From contig JAIDZC010000021.1 of NCBI GenBank assembly GCA_029057785.1, forward strand, positions 69,209-103,155: 33,947 bases of DNA. Direction: 5' to 3'. The DNA comes from Anaeroplasmataceae bacterium. GTDB lineage: Bacteria > Bacillota_I > Bacilli_A > Acholeplasmatales > Anaeroplasmataceae. Each line of letters begins with the position of its first letter. The first letter of the stretch is position 1. Below, one piece after another: positions 16,532-24,562 of this stretch. A model generated the notes under the pieces. That model searched no databases. It saw only the letters and a list, made by a program, of their open reading frames with translations, and had not been told where the DNA came from. Made by a program: the position numbers and the translations under genes.

Positions 16532-19081
16532 CTATTCTTCTTTAAGCTCATATAAAAGCTTTAATGCATCTAGAGGAGTTAAACAATTTAAGTCAATCTC
16601 ATCTAAACGCTTTTGGGTCTTCTCTGCACGTGTTTCTTTTTTCACTTCTTCCTTAGAGTCATACTCTAAGAAATTAAATAAATCCATTGAAATTCCCTTA
16701 TTTGTATTGGATTCTTCTTCTAATTGATTCAATATCATTTTACTTCTTGCTATAAGTGATTTTGGTAGACCTGCAAGACTTGCAACATTGATACCATAGC
16801 TCTTATCTGTTGGCCCGTCTAAAACCTTATGTAAGAAAGCAACCCCTTGTTCAGTTTCTTTTGCTTCAACGTGAACATTTTTTAATCGCTTCAGCTTTTG
16901 ATCTAATACAGTCAACTCATGATAATGTGTAGAAAATAAGGTTACACAGCCAATACGTTCATGAACATATTCTAAGATTGCTTGAGCTAAAGCCATACCA
17001 TCATATGTCGCTGTACCACGACCAATTTCATCAAAAAGAATCAAGCTATCCTTTGTAGCATTGGATATAGCGTAATTTGCCTCCATCATTTCTACCATAA
17101 AGGTAGACTGTCCAGAAACCAAATCATCTGAGGCTCCAATACGAGTATAGATTGCATCAAATATCATTAAATCAGCAAGCTTTGCCGGAACAAAGGAACC
17201 AATTTGAGCAAGAATCGCAATAGTTGCAAGCATACGCATATAAGTGGATTTACCACTCATATTTGGGCCTGTAATTAACATCATATTATAGGTATTAATT
17301 TCTACATCATTGACAATGTATCCAGATTTCATAATCATCTCTAAAACAGGATGACGTCCATCTACAATCGTGACTTTTCTATTTGTATTAAAGGTTGGTC
17401 TAACATAGTTTTGTTTTACGGCAACATCACTTAAAGCAATATAACAATCTATTGTTGCTAAATGATCTGCAAGATTTTGTAAAGATACGATATAGGAAGA
17501 TGCAATGGTTCTTAATTTACTAAAAATTTCATATTCTAAAGACACAATTTGTTCATTAGAATGAAGAACAATGTCCTCATATTCCTTTAATTCCTTTGAA
17601 ATAAAGCGTTCTGCGTTCGCTAGAGTAGCTCTTCTTTCATAGCCAATATCCTCAGGTAAATTAGCCAGTGCTCCTTTAGATACTTCGATATAATATCCTG
17701 TCACACGATTATAACCAACCTTTAAGGTTTTAATACCTGTGATTTCCTTTTGTCTTCGTTCGTAGTTTAATATCCATTCCTTACTATTAGTTAAAATGGA
17801 TTTGATTTCATCTAGCTTAGAATCAAAGCCTTCCTTAATCATTCCGCCCTCTTTGATAGATAAAGGGGGATTATCTACTAAAGCGTCAGATAAAATGCCA
17901 TATAGCTCCTGATGATCTAAAATTTCTTCTGCATAGGCTTTAGCACTTGCTAAGTCAAGTCCTTCTATCAAATTCTTGATTTCTGGAATATATTGTAAGG
18001 ATTTTCTTAGCCAAACCAAATCCTTTGCATTAGCATTACCAGAGGCAATTCGACCAATAATACGCTCTAGGTCATAGACACTTTTAAAATATTCCTTGAT
18101 TTGAGCCTTTTCAAGATAATGATGATTAAAGCATTCTACAAAATCTAATCTTTTTTGGATGGCAATGTGATCAAGAAGCGGCTTATCTAACCATTTATGA
18201 AGCATTCTTGAACCCATAGCAGTTTCACAATGATCCAAATGCCATAATAAAGAACCTGATTTATTGTTATATCTTAACGTTTCACATATTTCTAGATTCT
18301 TCTTTGTGAAAGCATCTAGATGAAGATATTGTTCATGAATGTAGTTTTGAATAGGCTTTAAATGGGATGGCATCTGTTTTTTTGTTTCAATGAAGTAGTG
18401 TAAAATTACTCCTATTGCAGGATGATATTCTTCTTCAATGTTTGAAACAATTCCTTCTAATTCAGAAGGAATAAGTGATTTTTCTACACGAGATAATACA
18501 ATTTGATTTTGTTTTACAAATTCAGATAGTCTTTGATTCATATATTTACTATCTATGACAATTTCCTTAATGTGTAAGGATAGGATTTCATTTGCAAGAA
18601 CCTCAAAATTATTTAATTTTGTGATATATCCTTCTCCTGTAGATAAATCACAGTAGCATAAAATAAAATCATTTTTGATTTGAAGAATTCCAGCAATATA
18701 ATTATTTTCTTTATCGTTTAATCCTGAGTCTAATGTACCAGGAGTAATAATCTTAACTACACCACGTTTTACAATACCTTTTGCAGCCTTAGGATCCTCT
18801 ACTTGCTCAACGATAGCTACTTTATAGCCCTTAGAAATTAATCTTTCAGCATAGGGTTCATAAGCATGAAAAGGGACGCCACACATTGGTACACGTTCCT
18901 TTACACCAGCATCCTTACCTGTTAGGGCAAGCTCTAGTTCTTTAGCACCAGTATGGGCATCCTCAAAAAACATTTCATAGAAGTCTCCAACTCTATAAAA
19001 TAATATTGTATCTGGATAGTCTTTTTTTATTTCTAAATACTGCTCCATCATTGGAGTGTACTTTACTTCTTTTTCTTTCAT
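16532..19081 (-). CDS. mutS: DNA mismatch recognition ATPase MutS
   Basis: MutS binds mismatches and small loops and starts repair. The 849-residue product shows the Phe-X-Glu mismatch-reading motif as FYE at residues 34-36 (in GDFYEMFFEDA), the lever and clamp regions, and the ABC-type ATPase with P-loop TGPNMSGKST near residue 605, FMVEMMEA, LILFDEIGRGTATYDG and FSTHYHEL. The C-terminal helix-turn-helix region ends the protein. It begins 9 bases after the acidic membrane-anchored gene with GAGGTAG as binding site, so its expression is tied to the two unknown genes upstream. Confidence 0.98.
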   Translation of the reverse strand: MKEKEVKYTPMMEQYLEIKKDYPDTILFYRVGDFYEMFFEDAHTGAKELELALTGKDAGVKERVPMCGVPFHAYEPYAERLISKGYKVAIVEQVEDPKAAKGIVKRGVVKIITPGTLDSGLNDKENNYIAGILQIKNDFILCYCDLSTGEGYITKLNNFEVLANEILSLHIKEIVIDSKYMNQRLSEFVKQNQIVLSRVEKSLIPSELEGIVSNIEEEYHPAIGVILHYFIETKKQMPSHLKPIQNYIHEQYLHLDAFTKKNLEICETLRYNNKSGSLLWHLDHCETAMGSRMLHKWLDKPLLDHIAIQKRLDFVECFNHHYLEKAQIKEYFKSVYDLERIIGRIASGNANAKDLVWLRKSLQYIPEIKNLIEGLDLASAKAYAEEILDHQELYGILSDALVDNPPLSIKEGGMIKEGFDSKLDEIKSILTNSKEWILNYERRQKEITGIKTLKVGYNRVTGYYIEVSKGALANLPEDIGYERRATLANAERFISKELKEYEDIVLHSNEQIVSLEYEIFSKLRTIASSYIVSLQNLADHLATIDCYIALSDVAVKQNYVRPTFNTNRKVTIVDGRHPVLEMIMKSGYIVNDVEINTYNMMLITGPNMSGKSTYMRMLATIAILAQIGSFVPAKLADLMIFDAIYTRIGASDDLVSGQSTFMVEMMEANYAISNATKDSLILFDEIGRGTATYDGMALAQAILEYVHERIGCVTLFSTHYHELTVLDQKLKRLKNVHVEAKETEQGVAFLHKVLDGPTDKSYGINVASLAGLPKSLIARSKMILNQLEEESNTNKGISMDLFNFLEYDSKEEVKKETRAEKTQKRLDEIDLNCLTPLDALKLLYELKEE

Positions 19082-19090
19082 AACTACCTC

Positions 19091-20011
19091 TTATTTAAAT
19101 GCATGTAGAATAGCAAAAATAGAGATAAAAACACCTAGGAAGATCATAACAGAAACCAAAGATAAAATCACAGGCTTCAAATGAAAATTCATTTTTCTAC
19201 TTCTATAGTATGGATTTTGTTCTAAAAGTGGAATATCCTTTTGGCTTTCATATGGTACATCCATGAGAGGTCCTGCTGGAACAGGAGGCATAAAATATTC
19301 TGGATCATTTGTTGGTTGGGGAAGCATTGCTTTTGGATAAGCATAATCTGATGCCATATATTCAGAAGGCATTTGATTATTTGTTTCAAGCTGAACTAAT
19401 GTTTCCATCATTTGTCTCATGCTGTCATCTGGATACTCATTATCATCAATTGGTTCTTCCAGTGCAACCTCGGGTTCAATAAATTCTTCTACATCTTCAG
19501 GCTCGAATTCTCTTGCATAAGTTTCATTTTCAAGATTTTCTAATGGTTCCTTTTCTACTTCTTCAACAGCTTCTTCTTTTGAATCCAAATCAAGTACAGG
19601 AAGTATAACCTCAGTATCATCAAATAAACTTGTATCTGAATTTTGATCAATACTATCTACAACAAAGGATTCTTCATTTTCTACGACAGAAGGTGCCTCT
19701 TCAATAGGTTGTGGCTCTTTTATTTCCTCTACAGTTTCTTCAAAGTCATCCTCTTCTGGTTCAAAATTATAGGAATTATACTCATCATTGTCATCATATT
19801 CCTCTTCTTCATCTTCATAAGTATTGATTTTTTGATTTGCATTGGATTCATAAACCTTAAGTGTAGGCTTTTGATATTCTTTTTTCTTAGGAGCAGCTTG
19901 AGGATAAAGAATTTTTTCTATTTTCTTCTCAGGCTGAACCTCCTTTTTAGGCTCATCAACCTCTTTAGGAAGTGGCTCTTCTTCCTTAGGAGTGAAGACA
20001 ATATTATCCAT
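19091..20011 (-). CDS. Acidic low-complexity protein with C-terminal membrane anchor; probable 3' part of a frameshifted gene
   Basis: Not a recognised family. From the ATG at 20011 the product is 306 residues: a lysine/proline-rich start, a long disordered Glu/Asp-rich middle (about 60-205), then a Tyr/Pro-rich stretch, RSRK and one membrane helix at about 281-305 (VILSLVSVMIFLGVFISIFA). The basic residues before the helix predict the N-terminal part to be cytoplasmic. The ATG has no Shine-Dalgarno sequence. The same frame stays open upstream without any ATG, GTG or TTG until 20167, through a coding-like 42-codon extension (KVDRRLVDEILEKIQSL), into the run of ten A in the preceding gene. It is therefore probably made as an extension of that gene. 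Confidence 0.7.
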   Translation of the reverse strand: MDNIVFTPKEEEPLPKEVDEPKKEVQPEKKIEKILYPQAAPKKKEYQKPTLKVYESNANQKINTYEDEEEEYDDNDEYNSYNFEPEEDDFEETVEEIKEPQPIEEAPSVVENEESFVVDSIDQNSDTSLFDDTEVILPVLDLDSKEEAVEEVEKEPLENLENETYAREFEPEDVEEFIEPEVALEEPIDDNEYPDDSMRQMMETLVQLETNNQMPSEYMASDYAYPKAMLPQPTNDPEYFMPPVPAGPLMDVPYESQKDIPLLEQNPYYRSRKMNFHLKPVILSLVSVMIFLGVFISIFAILHAFK

Positions 20012-20124
20012 CTTTAGAGTTCCATTGTCTCTAAGGCTTTGGATTTTTTCTAAAATTTCATCAACTAATCTTCTATCGACTTTTGTCGCTTTTTGTTCTT
20101 TAGGTGTTAAAGGAGATGGTTTAC

Positions 20125-21285
20125 TTAGTTCCTGCTCTTTTTTTTTTGCTGTACCACTATAGTTTTCTTAGTTGTGGAAGTCTTCTTTGGCTGTTGAACA
20201 GAGATGCCATGATTAATGGCAAGTCTTGCAGTTTCCTCATCAATATTTAAATATGGTAAAAGCTTTTGAATGACTTCTGTCACGATATCTTCTTGAGATT
20301 TCTTTTTCTTTGGTTTTACGATTTCTTCTTCAACGATTTCTTCAAGATGATCAAAATCATCAACCTCATCCTCTTCTAAATAGATTACCTTCTTCGCTTT
20401 TCCTCTCTTGAAATTATCAATAGCATCTAAATCTACTCTAAACTTTAGCGGAGCGGCAAAATCACTACCGATAATAGTTTTGGCTTCAATATGTGCAAAT
20501 TTGGCTTGTTTAACAAGGAATAAGAATAAATTAATAAGTTCTTCTTTTTTCAATACAGAAGAAATACCTAGACCTTGCAATTTACAAAATTCATTTAATT
20601 GAGTAATGGTCATATTGCTTAATTCTCTACCCAATAACAAGGTAAGCTTCTTTTTAGCTCTCATCATATCTCTTACGTATAAATAAAGATCTTCCTTCTT
20701 TAAACGTGCTGGGATATCAAATCCATACTTTATACCTAGCATACGGATTTCTTCTTGCGAGAATGAATCTCTTAATAATTCCTCTAATTTATTTATTGGA
20801 TAAGCATCAAATTCTTTTGAAAGATCTAAAGTCACACTAAAAATTGCTTTAGAATAGGATGAGAAGGTTTCTACTTTATATTTCTTCATATTGATTAAGC
20901 GAGTTACTTCACCATCCTGAAGATTAATGCCCATATGGTTGCGAATTAATAGCTTCCAAAGATTTTTGCGGTAAAGATAGTAATCCTCTTCTGAACCAAT
21001 TTTTTCAAATAAGCTTTGTAGTTGGAATTCTGTGAAAGATTCATAAGATTCTAAATTCGCAAAAGCATCCCTTGTTAGAGAATGTGAATCTAATGTCTTA
21101 ATTCTTTCATTCAAGGCACTTGTCAAAGCCATTGCATTAATTTTTCTTGGAATTTTTGTAGGACGTTCAGTAAAAAACTTTTTAGTTTGTTCTCCACTAA
21201 GTAATGCAAGCTTTGAAGCAATTGTTTCAAGCCCCATTCTCTTATTGAAAATAACTACGATTTCCTTATCAGTAATATATTCCAT
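20125..21285 (-). CDS. Unknown protein with two SAP/HeH-like helical repeats; 0-frame part of a possible frameshift pair
   Basis: I do not recognise the family. The 386-residue product is helical and soluble. Residues about 175-209 and 223-259 look like two related helix-extension-helix (SAP-like) units: each has a leading helix, a short link and a final LKKEDLYLYV or LKKEELINLF helix. SAP units often bind DNA or RNA, so nucleic-acid binding is a reasonable guess, not shown. Residues 301-325 are acidic, then a Lys-rich tail reaches a run of ten A and a stop 12 bases later. The start is an ATG with AAGG upstream and a good sigma-A promoter. It is the first gene of the operon leading to mutSL. 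Confidence 0.75.
   Translation of the reverse strand: MEYITDKEIVVIFNKRMGLETIASKLALLSGEQTKKFFTERPTKIPRKINAMALTSALNERIKTLDSHSLTRDAFANLESYESFTEFQLQSLFEKIGSEEDYYLYRKNLWKLLIRNHMGINLQDGEVTRLINMKKYKVETFSSYSKAIFSVTLDLSKEFDAYPINKLEELLRDSFSQEEIRMLGIKYGFDIPARLKKEDLYLYVRDMMRAKKKLTLLLGRELSNMTITQLNEFCKLQGLGISSVLKKEELINLFLFLVKQAKFAHIEAKTIIGSDFAAPLKFRVDLDAIDNFKRGKAKKVIYLEEDEVDDFDHLEEIVEEEIVKPKKKKSQEDIVTEVIQKLLPYLNIDEETARLAINHGISVQQPKKTSTTKKTIVVQQKKKSRN
20138..20147 (-). promoter_or_regulatory. Run of ten A with A-AAA-AAG slippery heptamer (candidate -1 frameshift or transcriptional slippage site)
   Basis: In the 0 frame the codons are CAA AAA AAA AAG AGC AGG AAC TAA. The heptamer A AAA AAG is in the correct register for -1 slippage, as in E. 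coli dnaX. The -1 frame opens at 20167 and the 0-frame stop is at 20125-20127, so any shift must happen in this window of about 43 bases. After a -1 shift the frame runs without a stop into the acidic membrane-anchored protein. I saw no convincing upstream Shine-Dalgarno stimulator and only weak hairpins downstream. A run of ten A can also cause RNA polymerase slippage, or be an indel artefact. Confidence 0.55.
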
Positions 21286-21322
21286 ACAATCACAACCTTT
21301 TTAAAAAATTACTTCTTATACT

Positions 21323-21351
21323 ATAATATAATAAAATGAGCAAAATTTCAA
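21323..21351 (-). promoter_or_regulatory. Sigma-A promoter of the mutSL-containing operon
   Basis: On the minus strand TTGAAA (21346-21351), a 17-base spacer and TATTAT (21323-21328). The predicted start near 21316 gives a leader of about 30 bases to the ATG at 21285. Confidence 0.82.
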
Positions 21352-21413
21352 TAACGAAACTTCTTTCTTTTCGAAAATATGCACATATTTTTGCATTTTT
21401 TTATCAAAAAAAG

Positions 21414-21442
21414 GAAAAAGTCAAGGGGTTCCTTGGCTTTTT
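21414..21442 (-). terminator. Intrinsic terminator of the pfl operon
   Basis: On the minus strand AAAAAG-c-CAAGG pairs with CCTTG-a-CTTTTT around a 4-base loop, overlapping the stop of the glycyl-radical domain gene and followed by more T. The A/T arms make it usable in both directions. Confidence 0.85.
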
Positions 21443-21671
21443 ACATTGCTTCATGAATGGTACGAGCAATAACATCATCTTGTTGTTCTTTCGTAAGTTT
21501 AATAAAATTTACGGCATAACCTGATACTCTAATAGTCAACTGAGGATATTTTTCAGGATGCTTTTGGGCATCTAAAAGTGTTTCTCGATTGAACACATTT
21601 ACATTTAAATGATATCCTCCATTGCCCATATAAGCATCTAGCATCTGTACTAAATTATCAACTCTAGACAT
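21441..21671 (-). CDS. Stand-alone glycyl-radical domain (C-terminal piece of pyruvate formate-lyase)
   Basis: The 76-residue product equals the C-terminal end of pyruvate formate-lyase. It contains [14 protein letters not shown] and the radical motif RVSGYAV with Gly51 as the predicted radical site, ending in [17 protein letters not shown]. The frame starts with ATG one base after the stop of the 676-residue body, shifted by one frame. AAGGA lies 11 bases upstream, inside the codons for GKEE of the body, so translational re-initiation is possible. E. coli GrcA (YfiD) is a precedent for an autonomous glycyl-radical domain that restores a damaged lyase, though it is longer (about 127 residues). 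Alternatively this is simply the tail of a gene broken by a one-base change or by a sequencing error. Confidence 0.85.
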   Translation of the reverse strand: MSRVDNLVQMLDAYMGNGGYHLNVNVFNRETLLDAQKHPEKYPQLTIRVSGYAVNFIKLTKEQQDDVIARTIHEAM

Positions 21672-21672
21672 C

Positions 21673-23703
21673 TTATACTTCTTCCTTTCCTAAGGATTGA
21701 GGTGTTACAGAAAAGGTATTCGAGATTCCATCCCTAGAATATTCATAAGGAAGCTTAGCTACGGATTCTAAGGAAGCAAGCGCTCCTTTTACGTCTCTTC
21801 CATGCATCGGATTAGCACCAGGAGCTAAAGGCTCTCCAGCCTTTCTTCCATCAGGAGTATTCCCGGTATTCTTTCCATAAACTACATTGGAAGTAATTGT
21901 TAAGATTGATGTGGTAGGAATAGATTCTCTATAAGTGGTATGCTTTTTAATTTTACTCATGAAGGTTTTCACAAGCCATACTGCTAGATGATCAACACGA
22001 TCATCATTATTCCCGTATTTTGGAAAGTCCCCTTCAATTCTAAAATCTACAATTATACCTTTATCATTTCTTATTGGATAAACCTTTGCATATTTAATAG
22101 CTGATAAGGAATCTGCTGCACAGGAAAGCCCTGCAATCCCTGTGGCAAAAAACCTTCTTACCTTTGAATCATGTAATGCCATTTCTAATGCTTCATAGGA
22201 ATATTTATCATGCATATAATGAATCAAGTTTAATGTATTTACATAAACTCCTGCAAGCCACTCCATCATTTGTTCATATTTGAGAATGACTTCATCATAG
22301 CATAATGGGCCATCGCCTTCTATTCCTTCAAAAAGCGGAGAAACCTGAAATGGTTCATTTGTTTTAGGATCTATAATAAGCTCATCTTTTCCTCCATTTA
22401 AGGCATATAACAGACATTTGGCAAGATTAGCACGAGCCCCAAAGAATTGCATATCCTTACCTACACGCATTGGAGAAACACAACATGCAATACAATAATC
22501 ATCTCCTAATTCTATTCTCATCAAATCATCTGATTCATATTGAATAGATGAGGTTTGAATAGAAATTTCTGCACAAAATCGCTTAAAGTTAATAGGTAAG
22601 TTTTGACTCCATAAAACAGTTAAATTTGGTTCAGGAGCAGGACCTAAATTGATTAGAGTATGTAAGATTCTAAATGCTGTTTTTGTGACTAGTGGTCGAC
22701 CATCTACTCCCATACCACCAATTGATTCTGTAACCCATGTTGGATCTCCTGAAAATAATTGATTATAGGATGAAATACGCATAAATTTAATAATTCTTAA
22801 CTTCATAATAAAGTGATCAATAAGCTCTTGTGCCTCATGCTCTGTAATTTTGTTGTTTTTCAGATCTCTTTCAATGTAGATATCTAGGAAAGTTGAATTT
22901 CTTCCTATTGACATTGCTGCACCATTTTGTTCCTTTGTGGCAGCAAGATAGCCAAAGTACAAGGCCTGAATAGCTTCTTGAGCTGTTTTTGCAGGTTTAG
23001 AAATATCACACTCATAGATTTCAGCAAGCTTTTTTAAATTCTCTAATGCTCTAATTTGCTCTGATAATTCTTCTCGATCTCTGATTTTGTCAGGAGTCAT
23101 GTCCCCATCAATTTCTTCTTTATCCAGCTTCTTATGGCGAATGAGCTCATCTACTCCATATAGGGCAACACGCCGATAATCGCCCACGATTCTTCCTCGT
23201 CCATAGGAATCTGGTAACCCAGTCAAAATATGGGCCTTACGACAAGCACGCATTTGACTTGTATAGGCATCATAAACACCATCGTTATGTGTCTTGCGAT
23301 ATTTCGTGAAAATCTCTTTTACTCTATCTGTGACTTCATATCCATACATTTGGCATGCTTGAACAGACATTTTGATTCCACCATAAGGTTGTAAAGCTCT
23401 TTTAAAAGGTTTATCTGTTTGTAAGCCCACAATTTTTTCTAGTTTCCGATCAATATATCCTGCAGAATGGCTTGTTTGACTAGAGATAATATCTGTATCT
23501 GCATCTAGTACTCCTCCTGCTTCACGTTCTTTTTTGGATAATTCTAAAATTTTATGCCATAAGGTAACTGTGGCTTTTGTAGGACCTTCTAAAAAACTAG
23601 AATCTCCTTCATATGGTTCATAATTTTTTTGGATGAAATCTCTGACATCTATTTCACCTTCACACCATCTTCCAGGCTTAAATCCTTCCCATGCTTCTAT
23701 CAT
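21673..23703 (-). CDS. pflB: Pyruvate formate-lyase (formate C-acetyltransferase) body lacking the glycyl-radical segment
   Basis: The enzyme cleaves pyruvate with CoA to acetyl-CoA and formate under anoxic conditions. The 676 residues begin with [20 protein letters not shown], the normal N-terminus, and hold the active-site cysteine pair in [11 protein letters not shown] near residue 408. They end at [10 protein letters not shown], where other lyases continue into the radical loop. Adding the following 76-residue ORF gives 752 residues, close to the 760 of the E. coli enzyme, so nothing else appears lost. The ATG overlaps the pflA stop as ATGA. Without the separate domain the protein should be inactive, because the radical glycine is missing. 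Confidence 0.93.
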   Translation of the reverse strand: MIEAWEGFKPGRWCEGEIDVRDFIQKNYEPYEGDSSFLEGPTKATVTLWHKILELSKKEREAGGVLDADTDIISSQTSHSAGYIDRKLEKIVGLQTDKPFKRALQPYGGIKMSVQACQMYGYEVTDRVKEIFTKYRKTHNDGVYDAYTSQMRACRKAHILTGLPDSYGRGRIVGDYRRVALYGVDELIRHKKLDKEEIDGDMTPDKIRDREELSEQIRALENLKKLAEIYECDISKPAKTAQEAIQALYFGYLAATKEQNGAAMSIGRNSTFLDIYIERDLKNNKITEHEAQELIDHFIMKLRIIKFMRISSYNQLFSGDPTWVTESIGGMGVDGRPLVTKTAFRILHTLINLGPAPEPNLTVLWSQNLPINFKRFCAEISIQTSSIQYESDDLMRIELGDDYCIACCVSPMRVGKDMQFFGARANLAKCLLYALNGGKDELIIDPKTNEPFQVSPLFEGIEGDGPLCYDEVILKYEQMMEWLAGVYVNTLNLIHYMHDKYSYEALEMALHDSKVRRFFATGIAGLSCAADSLSAIKYAKVYPIRNDKGIIVDFRIEGDFPKYGNNDDRVDHLAVWLVKTFMSKIKKHTTYRESIPTTSILTITSNVVYGKNTGNTPDGRKAGEPLAPGANPMHGRDVKGALASLESVAKLPYEYSRDGISNTFSVTPQSLGKEEV

Positions 23704-24449
23704 TTTTCTTCCTCATTTCCATCTTGTATTCCTAGTACTTCTTTTGCAAAATTCATTTCTTCCTTGCTTGGTGGTAAAACAGTGTCTAAAGGATATTCAA
23801 TTCCTAAATTCTGATATTTTACTTTTCCCATGGTGTGGTAAGGTAAGGCTTCAATTTTTTCAACACCATTTAACGTATCAATAAACTGTCGTAATTTTTC
23901 CAAATAAACTTTATCTAAGGTTATTCCAGGTACGATGACATGCCTAATCCACATGGATTTGTGATGATCTGATAAGAATCTTGCAAATTCCAATATGTTT
24001 TCATTTTCTACCTTTGTCAATTTTTTGTGTTCTTCACTATCTATATGCTTGATATCTAATAAAAACAAATCAGTAACCTTTAAAAGTTCTAAATGCTTTT
24101 TAACATTTTCTTTATCTTTTTTATGAAAGGTCACGCCAGATGTGTCACAGGCAGTATGGATATTCAGCTTTTTTAATTGGGTAAATAGTTCAATGATGAA
24201 ATCTATTTGAAGAAGGGGTTCTCCACCAGAAACCGTCACACCACCATCCTCACCAAAATAGCTTTGGTATTTTACTATTTCTTCTAGTAGTTCTTCTACA
24301 GAATATAGTTTTGCGTTATCCTGAGTCCAAGTATCTGGATTATGGCAATACTGACATCTTAAAGGACAGCCTTTAAAGAAGATAACAAAGCGTATTCCAG
24401 GTCCATCTACCGTACCAAAGGATTCTAAGGAATGAATTCTTGCTTTCAT
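23700..24449 (-). CDS. pflA: Pyruvate formate-lyase activating enzyme (radical SAM)
   Basis: PflA uses a [4Fe-4S] cluster and S-adenosylmethionine to abstract a hydrogen from the lyase glycine. The 249-residue product has [18 protein letters not shown] then the cluster motif CPLRCQYC (CX3CX2C) near residues 29-36, [13 protein letters not shown] near 74-86 and the downstream LFLLDIKH region. The start is an ATG with AAAGGAG. It heads the three-gene pfl unit. In most bacteria pflA follows pflB, whereas here it comes first, so activator and lyase are coupled by ATGA in that order. I saw only a weak promoter-like sequence upstream. Confidence 0.97.
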   Translation of the reverse strand: MKARIHSLESFGTVDGPGIRFVIFFKGCPLRCQYCHNPDTWTQDNAKLYSVEELLEEIVKYQSYFGEDGGVTVSGGEPLLQIDFIIELFTQLKKLNIHTACDTSGVTFHKKDKENVKKHLELLKVTDLFLLDIKHIDSEEHKKLTKVENENILEFARFLSDHHKSMWIRHVIVPGITLDKVYLEKLRQFIDTLNGVEKIEALPYHTMGKVKYQNLGIEYPLDTVLPPSKEEMNFAKEVLGIQDGNEEEK

Positions 24450-24507
24450 AGGTACTCCTTTCTTTTTTAGTATGGACGAAATATAAAAAAATTAAACAAC
24501 TAGAAAA

Positions 24508-24543
24508 TAAAAACGTGATTCCCTAATAAAAAGAATCACGCTT
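24508..24543 (-). terminator. Intrinsic terminator of the BspA-like lipoprotein gene
   Basis: On the minus strand CGTGATTC/GAATCACG (8 bp) with an 11-base loop is followed by TTTTTATTTT. It separates the lipoprotein gene from pflA. Confidence 0.88.
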
Positions 24544-24562
24544 TTATTTATTTTAATCTATT

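Noticed and set aside
19643-20017. 124-codon hydrophobic frame on the plus strand that looks like a membrane protein
   Set aside because: It is the antisense of Glu/Asp codons of the acidic protein, which read as Phe, Leu and Ile. The opposite frame joins the operon and has the better context.
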